From Streptomyces wedmorensis (GTDB taxonomy: Bacteria > Actinomycetota > Actinomycetes > Streptomycetales > Streptomycetaceae), in contig NZ_JNWK01000016.1 of assembly GCF_000716445.1 (NCBI RefSeq), positions 55,112 through 119,111 on the forward strand: a DNA stretch of 64,000 bases. The letters are read 5' to 3'. Below, piece by piece: positions 51,968 to 61,591 of the stretch; within the stretch, counting starts at the first letter, position 1, and every line of letters begins with the position of its first letter. The translations under genes and the position numbers were made by a program. The notes under the pieces were generated by a model that was given only the letters and a program-made list of their open reading frames with translations, did not search any database and was not told the origin of the DNA.

Positions 51968-53998
51968 ATGTCCCCCCAGCAACACTCCCCATGGACGGGC
52001 AGGCGTCAGCTGCTCATCGCAGGCGGCGCCCTCGGGCTCGGCGCCGCCACGGCCCCGCTGCTCACGGCACCGGCGCAGGCCACCTCCGAAGGACCGTCCT
52101 GCACCCGCGTCACCGATCTCGGGCCGGGAATCGAGCAGTTCGCGCTGATGAGCGCGCTCCAGGTCGGCGACACCGTCTACATAGGCTCCCGCAACCTCGA
52201 ACCGACCCGGGTCATCGCCTTCCACCTGCCGACCCGCACAGTGGTGTCCCAGACCGTCCTCGGCACCGGGCACTCGATCCAGGCGCTCGCCGTGGACCCC
52301 ACCGGCAGGTACCTGTACGCGGGCATCCTGACCAAGGGCGACGAAGGGAAGCCCAACCTCTTCCGCTGGGACCTGGCCACCCCGGAGAAGTCCGCCGTGG
52401 GCGTCGGCCGCACCGAGGACCGCGACATCCGCGACCTCGCCGTCGCCCCGGACGGGACCGTGTACGCGGTGGGCGGCATCCCCGGGAAGGCCCCCGCGCT
52501 GTGGATGTACGACCCCGCCACCGGCAAGGTGACCAAGCTCGGCATACCCGACCCGAAGGCCACCCTGGCGCGGGCCGTCGCCGCCACCGACACCAAGGTC
52601 TTCTTCGGAGCCGGCAGCGTCCTGGCCGGCGGGGACGGGGCGAGCAAGGCCTCGCTGTACGCGTACGACCGGGCCACCGGCACGTTCGCCGACGTCACGC
52701 CTCCGGAGATGGAGAAGGACCCCAGCCTGCGCGACCTCGCCGTCGTCGGCCACCGCCTCGTCGTCAGCACCTCGGGATCGACGGAGCCCGCCAAGCTCGC
52801 CGTCATGGACCTCGCCGACCCCTCCTCGTACACCGTGACGACGACCACCGGCAAGGTCGTCAAGAACCTCACCGCGCACGGCGACACCGTCTACTTCGCC
52901 ACCGACACCGGTCTGCACTCCTACGCGACGACGACCGGCGTCATCGCACCCGTCGCGTTCGACGGCGACCTGGGAGAGGTCTGGGGCCTCGACCACGCCG
53001 ACGGCACCCTGACCGTCGTCTCGGGATACGGCTTCGTCGGCGAGATCGACCTCGCCACCGGCCGGTCCGTCGTCACCGACCTCGGCCAGGCCGGCGCCCC
53101 CGTCGTCCCGCAGACGACGATGGGCATCGCCGCCGACCACCGGTACGCCTACGTCGGCGGCAACAACGGCATCGCCCGCCACGACCTGCGCACCGGCCAG
53201 GTGGTCAACCTCCGCGCGCCCGGCGAGGCGAAGGACGCCGAAGTCCTGAACGGAGTCCTCTACACCGGCCAGTACAGCTCCCAGGGCATGTGGACGTACG
53301 ACCCCGCGAAGGGCGGACAGCCCCACCAGCTCGCGGACTTCCCCAGCGAACAGAACCGTCCCCTCGACGTCTGCCACGACCCGGTCAACGAACTCCTGCT
53401 GGTCGGCGTCCAGTCCGACACCGAGGGCGGCGGCTCCCTGTGGACGTACGCGCCCAGGACGGGCAGGAAGGCCGCGTACGTCAATCCCGTCGACGGGACG
53501 CAGCTCGTACGTGCCGTCGCCACCCGGGACGGCGTCGCCTACCTCGGCGGCGACAACCCCACCGCACGGGGACCGCGCGGCACCCTCGTCGCCTTCGACC
53601 CCGTCGCCGGGCGGGAGCTGTGGCGCCTCGACCTTCCCGCCTCCCTGACCACGGGAACGGCCGCGCTGGCGGTGCGCGGCCGGCACCTGTACGGCCTCAC
53701 CAGGAAGGGCGGTTTCTTCGTCGTCGACCTCACGATCCGCCGGGTGGTCCACACCGCCGACCACAGGGCCGTCTGCCCCGGCTTCGCGGCCATGGTCACC
53801 AGCCGGGGCGTCGTCTACGGAGTCTCCGACACCACCCTCTTCCGCTTCGACCCGAAGACCTTCGCCGTCAGCACCGTGGTGGCCGAGATCAACGGCGCCT
53901 GGTACAGCGGTCCGCACGTGAACGCCGACCACCGCGGCCGGCTGTACACGATGCGCGGCCACCACCTCGTCCGCGTCGAAGACGGGCCGGTGATCTGA
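51968..53998 (+). CDS. Tat-exported beta-propeller protein
   Basis: A 676-residue protein with a twin-arginine signal: TGRRQLLIAGGALGLGAA, ending TAPAQA near residue 39. The mature part is a series of beta-propeller blades (YVTN/PQQ/WD40-like), for example IQALAVDPTGRYLYAG, LWMYDPATGKVTKLG, IAADHRYAYVGGNNG and LVAFDPVAGRELWRLDLP. About ten or more blades suggest two propellers. It probably binds or cleaves a carbohydrate outside the cell; no catalytic motif was recognised. ATG at 51968 with AAGGGAG upstream. The next gene begins two bases after it. Confidence 0.82.
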   Translation: MSPQQHSPWTGRRQLLIAGGALGLGAATAPLLTAPAQATSEGPSCTRVTDLGPGIEQFALMSALQVGDTVYIGSRNLEPTRVIAFHLPTRTVVSQTVLGTGHSIQALAVDPTGRYLYAGILTKGDEGKPNLFRWDLATPEKSAVGVGRTEDRDIRDLAVAPDGTVYAVGGIPGKAPALWMYDPATGKVTKLGIPDPKATLARAVAATDTKVFFGAGSVLAGGDGASKASLYAYDRATGTFADVTPPEMEKDPSLRDLAVVGHRLVVSTSGSTEPAKLAVMDLADPSSYTVTTTTGKVVKNLTAHGDTVYFATDTGLHSYATTTGVIAPVAFDGDLGEVWGLDHADGTLTVVSGYGFVGEIDLATGRSVVTDLGQAGAPVVPQTTMGIAADHRYAYVGGNNGIARHDLRTGQVVNLRAPGEAKDAEVLNGVLYTGQYSSQGMWTYDPAKGGQPHQLADFPSEQNRPLDVCHDPVNELLLVGVQSDTEGGGSLWTYAPRTGRKAAYVNPVDGTQLVRAVATRDGVAYLGGDNPTARGPRGTLVAFDPVAGRELWRLDLPASLTTGTAALAVRGRHLYGLTRKGGFFVVDLTIRRVVHTADHRAVCPGFAAMVTSRGVVYGVSDTTLFRFDPKTFAVSTVVAEINGAWYSGPHVNADHRGRLYTMRGHHLVRVEDGPVI

Positions 53999-54000
53999 TC

Positions 54001-54861
54001 ATGGAGAACTCGACAAGGCGGTCCGTCCTGGCAACGGCCCTCGCGGGGGCGATCACCGTGGCGAGCGGTACCGCCGCGCAGGCGGGACTCGACGACGAGG
54101 ACCGGTCCGTGCCGGGTCCGTGCGGGGGCGACAGCGGCCCTCCGGTCCTGCTGACCGTCGACTACGCGAACGGCACGCTGAACTCCGGCATCCCGGACCT
54201 CACCACGACACACGCGACGGCCGACGACGCCTCGTACATCGTCGCGTCCGGCGCGGACCACGCCGTCGCCCACAAGGTGACCCTGGGCGATCCCTCGTAC
54301 GTCTCCGACGGCGCCCCGCGCAGCGAGAGCGCCACGAACGACGTCCACGAGGGGAAGTTCGTCGTGGGCGACGAGCAGCGGTACGAGTTCAGTCTGTTGC
54401 TGAAGGACTGGAAGCCCTTCGCACCCGGGGACTCCGAAAGCGGCGACATCGTCTTCCAGGGCAAGCACGCGGGCGGGAACCAGCCGTCCTTCTACCTGAT
54501 GACCAAGCGCAACAGCATCGCCTTCCGGTCGCCCGTCCTCGGCCTCCAGGCCGGTGTGGTCGGCGACTTCCGCCCGTACGTCGACGAGTGGATGCACTTC
54601 CGCGTGGACGTCCGCTGGACGGACGACAGCACCGGCTACTACCGGGTGTCCACCCGGATGCCCGGCGAATCGCAGTTCACGCTGCGGCAGACGTACGAGG
54701 ACGTGAAGACCTTCCACCCCGTCGCCCCGGCCGACTTCGGCTACCTCAAGTGGGGTCTCTACCGCCCCGGCCAGACCCTCGAACGGGGAGACGTACCGAC
54801 GAGGACCGTCCATCACGACGACATCCGCGTCCTGGACCTCTCCCGGGGAAGTCACCAGTGA
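54001..54861 (+). CDS. Tat-exported heparin lyase I-like polysaccharide lyase
   Basis: A 286-residue protein with signal STRRSVLATALAGAITVASG and AQA cleavage near residue 28. The mature domain is a concanavalin-like jelly roll: EQRYEFSLLLKDW, DIVFQGKHAGGNQPSFYLM, YVDEWMHFRVDVRW, GYLKWGLYRPG and VHHDDIRVLD. This pattern is the polysaccharide lyase/heparin lyase I family. The polymer is unknown. It is co-transcribed with the propeller protein and a ROK kinase. Confidence 0.75.
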   Translation: MENSTRRSVLATALAGAITVASGTAAQAGLDDEDRSVPGPCGGDSGPPVLLTVDYANGTLNSGIPDLTTTHATADDASYIVASGADHAVAHKVTLGDPSYVSDGAPRSESATNDVHEGKFVVGDEQRYEFSLLLKDWKPFAPGDSESGDIVFQGKHAGGNQPSFYLMTKRNSIAFRSPVLGLQAGVVGDFRPYVDEWMHFRVDVRWTDDSTGYYRVSTRMPGESQFTLRQTYEDVKTFHPVAPADFGYLKWGLYRPGQTLERGDVPTRTVHHDDIRVLDLSRGSHQ

Positions 54862-54871
54862 GAGTGGACCC

Positions 54872-55804
54872 GTGAGACATGTCATCGCCCTCGACGTGGG
54901 CGGCACCGGAACGAGAGCCGCCCTCGTCGGGCTCGACGGGACCCTGCTGCACGAGGAGCGTCGGGCGACCGCACGCGAACGAGGACCGGAAGCCGTCGTG
55001 GCGTCGGTCCTCGGCCTCGCCGAGGACCTGCGGGCCCGTGGACGGACGCACTACGGCACGGCGGCACTCGCCGCGGGCGTCGCCGTGCCCGGCAGCGTCG
55101 ACACGGCGCGCGGCGTCGCCGTCCACGCCGCCGGCCTCGGCTGGCACGACGTCCCGCTACGGGACCTGCTCAGCCGCCGGCTCGGCGGAACGCCCGTCGC
55201 CCTCGGGAACGACGTCCGCACCGGCGGCCTCGCGGAGGCCCGCCTCGGCGCCGGCCGCGGGACCGGCCGGTTCCTCTTCGTGTCCCTCGGCTCCCGCGTC
55301 GCCGGAGCCATCGGCATCGACGACACGATCGAAACCGGCGCCCACGGCCACGCCGGCGAGATCGGCCACCTCGTCGTCCGCCCCGGCGGTCCCCCCTGCG
55401 CCTGCGGCGGCCGCGGCTGCCTGGAGGCCCTCGCCTCCGCCGAAGCGGTCGGCCGTGCCTGGGCCGTCGCGATCGGCCGCCCCTCCGCCGACGCCGCCGA
55501 CTGCGCCCGGGCCGTCGAAGCGGGCGACGAGGCCGCCTCCGCCGTCTGGCGAGCAGCCGTCGCCGCCCTCGCCGACGGCCTGCTCATCGCCCTCACGATC
55601 CTCGACCCCCGCACCGTCGTCATCGGCGGCGGCCTCGGCCGGGTCGGCGCCACCCTCCTCACCCCCCTCCGCACGGCCCTCGCGGAGCGCGTCACCTTTC
55701 AGAAGCTCCCCGCGATCGTGCCCGCCGCCCTCGGAGACACCGCCGGCTGCCTCGGCGCGGGCCTGCTCGCCCACGACCTGCTCGCCACGGCGGACGCCGT
55801 CTGA
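54872..55804 (+). CDS. ROK family sugar kinase
   Basis: A 310-residue ROK protein: ALDVGGTGTRAALVGLDG phosphate-binding N-terminus, VAVPGSVD, ALGNDVRTGGLAEAR, GHAGEIGHLVV, the zinc/ROK signature CACGGRGCLEALAS, and [11 protein letters not shown]. No HTH, so a kinase and not a repressor. It would phosphorylate a hexose or amino sugar released by the secreted enzymes. GTG at 54872 with GAGAGTGGA upstream. Confidence 0.86.
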   Translation: MRHVIALDVGGTGTRAALVGLDGTLLHEERRATARERGPEAVVASVLGLAEDLRARGRTHYGTAALAAGVAVPGSVDTARGVAVHAAGLGWHDVPLRDLLSRRLGGTPVALGNDVRTGGLAEARLGAGRGTGRFLFVSLGSRVAGAIGIDDTIETGAHGHAGEIGHLVVRPGGPPCACGGRGCLEALASAEAVGRAWAVAIGRPSADAADCARAVEAGDEAASAVWRAAVAALADGLLIALTILDPRTVVIGGGLGRVGATLLTPLRTALAERVTFQKLPAIVPAALGDTAGCLGAGLLAHDLLATADAV

Positions 55805-55962
55805 CCGGCAGCGGCCCGGGCTCCCGCGAGATCGGGTGCATGGGTCGCCGAGCCCGGGGCATGCGGAGCTCAAGCGGGGCAAGCCCGTGGTGAAAGGCAC
55901 ACGGAAGAGAAGGCCGGCCGTGATCCGACGGCCGTCCTCGTCTACCGGAGGAGTTGTTTCGC

Positions 55963-56334
55963 GTGACTGAGCACGTGTGGAACTACAAGTCGACGTCGGG
56001 CCACCTGGCCGGAACGGATCTGACCGGCTACAAGGTCGAAGCGACCGACGGCGGCATCGGGAAGGTGGACAAGCACTCCGACGAGGTCGACGACGCCTAT
56101 CTGGTCGTGGACACCGGCGTCTGGATCTTCGGCAAGGAGGTCCTCCTTCCGGCCTCCACCGTCGTGTCGATCGATCCGGACGAGCGGAAGATCTTCGTCG
56201 ACCGGACGAAGGGCCAGGTCAAGGACGCTCCCGAGTTCCACCGTGAGAAGCACCTCGGCGATCCCGAGTACCGCCGCGAGCTGGGCACGTACTACGGACT
56301 CGGAGGCCCGTTCGGAGGCGGCCCGATGATCTGA
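55963..56334 (+). CDS. PRC-barrel domain protein
   Basis: A 123-residue PRC-barrel protein: LTGYKVEATDGGIGKVDKHS, AYLVVDTGVWIFGKEVLLPA, IDPDERKIFVDRTKGQVKDA, and a Gly-rich end. PRC barrels in Streptomyces are small soluble proteins linked to stress or RNA processing. GTG at 55963 with CCGGAGGAG is used; a TTG three codons upstream overlaps that site. Confidence 0.82.
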   Translation: MTEHVWNYKSTSGHLAGTDLTGYKVEATDGGIGKVDKHSDEVDDAYLVVDTGVWIFGKEVLLPASTVVSIDPDERKIFVDRTKGQVKDAPEFHREKHLGDPEYRRELGTYYGLGGPFGGGPMI

Positions 56335-56347
56335 ACCCTCGTGTGAA

Positions 56348-56380
56348 GGCGGGCCCGGACTCGACGAGTCCGGGCCCGCC
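56348..56380. terminator. Perfect hairpin between convergent PRC-barrel and poxB-like genes
   Basis: A 15-base perfect stem (56348-56362 with 56366-56380, core GGGCCCGGACTC) and a 3-base loop. It lies between two convergent stop codons, so it probably terminates both transcripts. Confidence 0.85.
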
Positions 56381-56401
56381 CCCACGTCTGGCCGGGGCCG
56401 C

Positions 56402-58132
56402 TCAGGCGGTGCCCGACGGAAGGTTCTCCTTGAGCTTGGCGATGGCGAAGCCCCAGCCCTGGGTCACCGTCGGCTTTCCCGGCACCGCCACTTCGGCGGG
56501 GTTCGTCACCACGTCCAGAAGCACCGGGCCGGGGACGGCGAGAGCCAGGCGTACGGCCTCGTCGAGTTCCCCGGCCTCGGTGACGCGGATGCCGGTCAGC
56601 CCGATGGCCTCGGCCACCGCGGCGAAGTCGGGGTTGTCGAGGACCGTCCCGAACTCGGGAAGCCCGGCCTGTTCCTGTTCGAGCTTGACCATGCCGAGAC
56701 GGCGGTTGTCGAAGACGACGAGCTTGACCGGGAGCCGCTCCGACCGGATGGTCATGAGGTCGCCGAGCAGCATGCCGAGGCCGCCGTCGCCGCAGAAGGC
56801 CACGACCTGGCGGTCCGGTGCCCACAGCTGGGAGCCGATGGCCTGGGGCATGGCGTTGGCCATGGAACCGAGGTTGTACGAGCCGATCAGCCGACGGCTG
56901 CCGCGCATCCTGACGAAGCGCGACAGCCAGACCGTGGCCATGCCGGTGTCCGAGGTGAAGATCGCGTCGTCCGCCGCGTGACGGTCCACCGCGGCCGCCA
57001 GCGCCTCCGGACGGATCTCCCCGGCCCGGTTGTCGAACATCGCCCGCACCCGGCCGAGGAGGCGCTTGTCGTGCCGGGGGTCGGCCAGGTCCACCTGGCC
57101 CTCCTGCCACCGGAGGAAGCGCTCGCGGGCCTCGTCGAGGTGGGACCGGGAGCCGACGGGGGTGAGCAGCGGCAGCAGGGCCCGCAGCGTCGCACCGACA
57201 TCCCCGGCGAGCCCCACGTCCACGGGGACCCGGCGGCCCAGACGTTCCTCGCGGACGTCGATCTGCACGACCCGGCAGCCCTCCGGGTACCAGTCGCGGT
57301 AGGGGAAGTCCGTGCCCAGCATGATCAGCGTGTCGCACGTGTCCATGGCGTGGGCGGCGGCCGGATTGCCGATCAGGCCCGTCTGGCCGACCTCGTACGG
57401 GTTGTCCTCCTCGAAGCCCTCCTTGCCCTTGAGGGTGAGCACCATCGGCGCCGCGAGGAGCTCGGCGGCGCGCAGCACCTCCTCGCGGGCCTCCCGGGCG
57501 CCGAGCCCCACGAGCAGGGTGACCCGTGAGCCGGCGGTGACCGCCTCCGCCGCCTCGGCCAGGGCCGGGTCGTCGGGCCGGGTCACGGCCGGGCGGGGCA
57601 GCGCGAACCGCGGCGGCCGGTCGTCCTCGACCTCGCGGTCCCCGAGGTCCCCCGGGACGGTCAGCACCGCCACGCCCCGGCGGGTCACGGCCGCCCGCAC
57701 CGCGGCCTCCAGCAGCCTCGGCAGCTGGTCGGGGGAGGTCACGGTGGCCCGGTACGCGGCCACGTCCCGGAACAGGAGATCGTTGTCCACCTCCTGGAAA
57801 TAGTCGCCCCCCATCTCCGACAACGGGACCTGACCGCAGATCGCCAGGACCGGGGCACCGCTCTTGGCGGCGTCGTACAAGCCGTTCAGGAGGTGGACCG
57901 AGCCGGGCCCCACGGTGCCCATGCAGACCCCCAGCCCGCCCGACAGCTGGGCGAGCGCGCCGGCGGCGAAGGCCGCGGCCTCCTCGTGGCGGAAGCCGGT
58001 CCACTCGATGCCGTCCGTGGTCCGGATGGCCTCGGTGAGCGGGTTGAGGGCGTCGCCGACCACGCCGAAGACGTGGCCGACACCGATGTCCGCCAGACCG
58101 TCGACGATCACCTGGGAAACGGTACGAGTCAC
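56402..58132 (-). CDS. Thiamine-diphosphate-dependent pyruvate dehydrogenase/oxidase, PoxB-like
   Basis: A 576-residue ThDP enzyme with three domains. The Pyr domain has GFRHEEAAAFAAGALAQLSG with the catalytic glutamate and GTVGPGSVHLLNGLYDA. The central FAD/nucleotide domain has MLGTDFPYRDWYPE. The PP domain has AFCGDGGLGMLLGDLMTIRSE ending in FDNRRLGMVKLEQEQAG. The pattern is of PoxB, which decarboxylates pyruvate to acetate with quinone. Acetolactate synthase-like carboligases are the alternative. GTG at 58132 with AGGAGAG upstream. Confidence 0.83.
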   Translation of the reverse strand: MTRTVSQVIVDGLADIGVGHVFGVVGDALNPLTEAIRTTDGIEWTGFRHEEAAAFAAGALAQLSGGLGVCMGTVGPGSVHLLNGLYDAAKSGAPVLAICGQVPLSEMGGDYFQEVDNDLLFRDVAAYRATVTSPDQLPRLLEAAVRAAVTRRGVAVLTVPGDLGDREVEDDRPPRFALPRPAVTRPDDPALAEAAEAVTAGSRVTLLVGLGAREAREEVLRAAELLAAPMVLTLKGKEGFEEDNPYEVGQTGLIGNPAAAHAMDTCDTLIMLGTDFPYRDWYPEGCRVVQIDVREERLGRRVPVDVGLAGDVGATLRALLPLLTPVGSRSHLDEARERFLRWQEGQVDLADPRHDKRLLGRVRAMFDNRAGEIRPEALAAAVDRHAADDAIFTSDTGMATVWLSRFVRMRGSRRLIGSYNLGSMANAMPQAIGSQLWAPDRQVVAFCGDGGLGMLLGDLMTIRSERLPVKLVVFDNRRLGMVKLEQEQAGLPEFGTVLDNPDFAAVAEAIGLTGIRVTEAGELDEAVRLALAVPGPVLLDVVTNPAEVAVPGKPTVTQGWGFAIAKLKENLPSGTA

Positions 58133-58163
58133 GGGCTCTCCTCTCGTGAAGGGCGGCGACGGG

Positions 58164-59756
58164 TCACCGGAGGGTGAACCGGTCCGGGTGGGCCGCCTTC
58201 CAGTCGCCTGCCCACGAAGCGGGAACGGATGCCGGGACGAGGAGCTGTCCGGGTGCGAGCGGCGCGTACAGCTCGGCATGCGACCGGACGGTGTCCGGCC
58301 CGACCCGGCGCAGCAGCATCCCCGGCTCGAGGCCGCCCGGGTCGTCGACGCCCATGGCGGCCATGATCTGCAGGGCGCTCTTGACGGTCGCCTCCTGGAA
58401 GCGCTGGACGCGGCGCGCCTTGTCCTCGACGTCCAGGGCCCGGGCGCGCCGGCGGTCCTGGGTGGCGACCCCGACGGGGCAGGTGTTGGTGTGGCAGCGC
58501 TGGGCCTGAACGCATCCGAGGGCGAACATCATGGCCCGGGCCGAGTTGGTGTAGTCGGCGCCCTGGATCAGCCGCTTGACGATGTCGCCGCCGGTGGCGA
58601 CCTTGCCGGAGGCGCCGATCCGGATCCGGTCGCGCAATCCCGCGCCGACGAGGGACCGGTGGACCGTCGTCAGACCCTCGGTGAGGGGCAGCCCGACGGT
58701 GTCCGCGAACTCCAGCGGCGCGGCCCCGGTGCCGCCTTCGGCGCCGTCGACGACGATGAAGTCGGGCGTGACGTCCTCCTCCAGCATCGCCTTGCAGACG
58801 GCGAGGAACTCGCGGCGCGATCCGACGCACAGCTTGAACCCGACCGGCTTGCCCTCGGCGAGTTCCCGCATCCGGCCCATGAAGCGCACGAGTTCCCTGG
58901 GGGTGCGGTAGACGCGGTGGTACGGCGGGGAGGTCACGGTGCGGCCCTCGGGGACGCCCCGGACCTCGGCGATCTCCCGGCTGACCTTGGAGCCGGGCAG
59001 CACGCCCCCGATACCGGGCTTGGCACCCTGGCTGATCTTCAGCAGGACGCAGGCGACCTGGTCGAAGGCGGCCTTCTCCGCGAACACCCGCGGGTCGAAG
59101 CCGCCGTCCTCGGTGCGGCAGCCGAAGTACCCGGTCCCGATCTCCCACACGAGGTCCCCACCGGGGGCCAGGTGGTGCTCGGACATCCCGCCCTCCCCGG
59201 TGTCGTGGGCGAAGCCACCGCGCCGGGCGCCCTCGTTCAGGGCGCGGACCGCCCGGTCCGACAGGGAGCCGAAGCTCATCGCGGACACGTTGAGCAGGGC
59301 CATGTCGTAGGGCCTGGAGCAGTCGGGGCCGCCGATCCGGACCCGGGGCGGGTCCGTGGGCACCGGGCGCGGGGCCATGGAGGGGACGAGGTGGTCGGTG
59401 CCCGGCCGGTCCAGCTCGAGCTCCGTCCCGAAGGGGTCCTCGGCGTCGGTTCCCTTGGCCCGTTCGTAGACGAGGGAACGCGTGTCGCGGTCGAAGGGCG
59501 CCCCGTCGACGTTCCGCTCGACGAAGTACTGCTGCACCTCGGGACGGATCCGCTCCAGGGCGTACCTCAGGTGTCCCAGGACCGGATAGTTGCGCAGGAG
59601 CGAGTGGCGCCGCTGGAGCCGGTCGTACGACGCCACCGCGACGAGCAGGACCGCGGGACCGGCCGCGCACCACCACCACGGGGACACCAGGACGGCCAGG
59701 AGGCCGGTGACGAGGGCGGCGACGGCCGGGAGGCCCGCGAGAAGAATCATCGGCAT
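58164..59756 (-). CDS. Membrane-anchored FMN-binding glutamate synthase-like protein
   Basis: A 530-residue protein. Two hydrophobic helices at residues 4-40 (LLAGLPAVAALVTGLLAVLV and AAGPAVLLVAVAS) precede a glutamate synthase alpha-subunit TIM barrel. Visible there are NVSAMSFGSLSDRAVRALN, GGMSEHHLAPGGDLVWEIG, VDGAEGGTGAAPLEFAD, IGASGKVATGGDI and the iron-sulfur-like CVQAQRCHTNTCPVGVATQD. It lacks the glutaminase domain, as in archaeal-type GltB and related ferredoxin-dependent proteins. True activity unknown. It precedes the poxB-like gene by 31 bases, so the two probably form an operon. Confidence 0.84.
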   Translation of the reverse strand: MPMILLAGLPAVAALVTGLLAVLVSPWWWCAAGPAVLLVAVASYDRLQRRHSLLRNYPVLGHLRYALERIRPEVQQYFVERNVDGAPFDRDTRSLVYERAKGTDAEDPFGTELELDRPGTDHLVPSMAPRPVPTDPPRVRIGGPDCSRPYDMALLNVSAMSFGSLSDRAVRALNEGARRGGFAHDTGEGGMSEHHLAPGGDLVWEIGTGYFGCRTEDGGFDPRVFAEKAAFDQVACVLLKISQGAKPGIGGVLPGSKVSREIAEVRGVPEGRTVTSPPYHRVYRTPRELVRFMGRMRELAEGKPVGFKLCVGSRREFLAVCKAMLEEDVTPDFIVVDGAEGGTGAAPLEFADTVGLPLTEGLTTVHRSLVGAGLRDRIRIGASGKVATGGDIVKRLIQGADYTNSARAMMFALGCVQAQRCHTNTCPVGVATQDRRRARALDVEDKARRVQRFQEATVKSALQIMAAMGVDDPGGLEPGMLLRRVGPDTVRSHAELYAPLAPGQLLVPASVPASWAGDWKAAHPDRFTLR

Positions 59757-59914
59757 GCGGGCCGTCTGTCCCGGATCGGTGGGACCAAGCGCGCCGACGA
59801 CGGCGGTGGACGTGATCCCCGTTGCGGGCGGTGTGGAAACCGTGAAGAGGGGAAAGGCGGAACACGAGGTGCTCAGCGCGCCCCGCCCAACCACACGAGG
59901 GGAGTGCCAGGGCC

Positions 59915-60373
59915 ATGACGGACGCCATCACCGCGGAGCGTGCGGCACGGGAGCCCCTGCTGTCCGCGAGCGCCGAGTTCGACAGCGACGGCGGCGCGAT
60001 CGGGACCGCCCGCGCCTTCACCGCAGACTTCCTCGCGGCCGCCCCGTCCAACAGGCGGGAACCGGTGACGGAGGAACGTGTCGACCTGGCGAAGCTGGTG
60101 GTCAGCGAGCTGGTCACCAACGCCGTCCTGCACACCGCCGGCCCCTGCCGACTGCTCCTCGAACTGCGTCGGGGCACCCTGGAGATCTCGGTGTTCGACC
60201 GTGCGGTGGCCGCCCTCGTACCGCGCGGACACGACCCGCGCCGGATCGGACAGCACGGCCTCGAGATCGTCGTCGCCGTGTGCGAGAGCGTGACCGTGGA
60301 GCCCGCCCCGGACGGCAAACGGGTCAGGGCGCTCCTCTCCCTTCAGCCGGCGGAGACCGACGCGGGACCCTGA
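59915..60373 (+). CDS. RsbW-type ATP-binding protein
   Basis: A 152-residue HATPase_c_2 protein: LVVSELVTNAVLHTAGP is the N box, LEISVFDRAV the G1-like region and RIGQHGLEIVVAVCESVTVE the G2. It is the second of three such proteins in the window and could be an anti-sigma factor or a light/redox-sensing paralogue. It has GGGGAG upstream of the ATG. The 5' region overlaps the promoter of the divergent glutamate synthase-like gene. Confidence 0.82.
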   Translation: MTDAITAERAAREPLLSASAEFDSDGGAIGTARAFTADFLAAAPSNRREPVTEERVDLAKLVVSELVTNAVLHTAGPCRLLLELRRGTLEISVFDRAVAALVPRGHDPRRIGQHGLEIVVAVCESVTVEPAPDGKRVRALLSLQPAETDAGP

Positions 60374-60543
60374 CGGACGGCGCCCGCGCCGGGCGCAGCG
60401 GCGCGGGCGGATCCGGCCAGGGCGACGCGACCGCGGGGCTTGTCCCTGTTCGCCTCTTGGCCCGTCCGCACCCGAAACAGCCCGGCGGGGATTCGTCCCA
60501 CACGGACCGGGCAGCCGGAGGGCGACGAGAGGAGCGAGTCGAC

Positions 60544-61374
60544 ATGACCACGGAGAAGGGGGACGCGACCGGGACGGCGCGAGAGGTCGGCGGCGAGGCC
60601 GTACGGGCGGGCGGCCGGGCCGGTTTCGCGGCGCGAGGCGTGCTCTACGTGCTCGTCGGGGTACTGGCCGTACGCATCGCCCTGACGGGGACGGGCGAGC
60701 AGGCCGACCGGGGAGGGGCCGTCGCGTACACCGCCGCCACCACGTTCGGTGCCGTGCTCCTCTGGGCCCTGGGCATCGGCCTCGCCGGAATGGCGGTGTG
60801 GCGCCTGTCGGAGGCGGTTCTCGGGGCGGCCGGCCCCAAGGGGCACAAGGCGCACAGGCGCGCCCTGTCCGCCGGCCGCTGCGTCTTCTACGCCGGCTCC
60901 GCCTTCCTCGTCCTCTCCTTCGCCGTGGGGGAGCGGGGGAGCGGCGAGGGTTCGACGGACCGCCAGAGCCGGGACCTCACCGCCCGTCTGCTCGAACTTC
61001 CGGGCGGTCGCTGGTGGGTCGGCGCGGTAGCCGCCGGCGTTCTGGTGGCAGGCCTGTGGATCGCGGGCCGCGCGGTGCTGCGCAAGTACTGGGAGGAGCT
61101 GGAACGGGAGCGCCTGACGGTGTCCCAGCGCCGCTTGATGGACGTGACGGGCGTGGCCGGCGGTGTCGGGCGAGGTCTCGTCTTCGCCGCGCTCGGCTTC
61201 TCCGGCGTGAAGGCGGCGACGGCGTTCGACCCCGGCGAGGCGAAAGGCATGGACGACGCCATCCGTTCGTTCGCGCAGACCCCGGCGGGCCCCTGGCTGC
61301 TGATCGCCGTCGCCGTCGGCCTCGTGCTCTTCGGCCTCTTCTCCTTCGGCGAGGCGAAATGGCACGAGTTCTGA
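60544..61374 (+). CDS. DUF1206 family membrane protein
   Basis: A 276-residue protein with three repeats of a two-helix membrane unit. Each starts near an ArG-F-x-A-x-G-x-(V/L)(Y/F) pattern: GRAGFAARGVLYVLVGVLAV, SAGRCVFYAGSAFLVLS and VGRGLVFAALGFSGV, each followed by a second helix. This is the DUF1206 architecture. Function unknown. ATG at 60544 with GAGGAGCG. Confidence 0.85.
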   Translation: MTTEKGDATGTAREVGGEAVRAGGRAGFAARGVLYVLVGVLAVRIALTGTGEQADRGGAVAYTAATTFGAVLLWALGIGLAGMAVWRLSEAVLGAAGPKGHKAHRRALSAGRCVFYAGSAFLVLSFAVGERGSGEGSTDRQSRDLTARLLELPGGRWWVGAVAAGVLVAGLWIAGRAVLRKYWEELERERLTVSQRRLMDVTGVAGGVGRGLVFAALGFSGVKAATAFDPGEAKGMDDAIRSFAQTPAGPWLLIAVAVGLVLFGLFSFGEAKWHEF

Positions 61375-61591
61375 TCCCGGGCCGGTGTGTACCGGTGGCC
61401 GGCGGTCGTCGATGCGCGGCGAACCGCCGCCTCGCTCCGGACGCGCGCTCGACGGCGCGACGGCGGCAGTCGTCTTCACGAATCCGATACAGGATCGGCG
61501 CACCCATCCGGTGGCCACGAGGTGTGACAGGGGCGTGACGGGTCAGGCGGACAGCGCACCCTCTCGCCACGCCACGAAGCCGGAGGACCCC

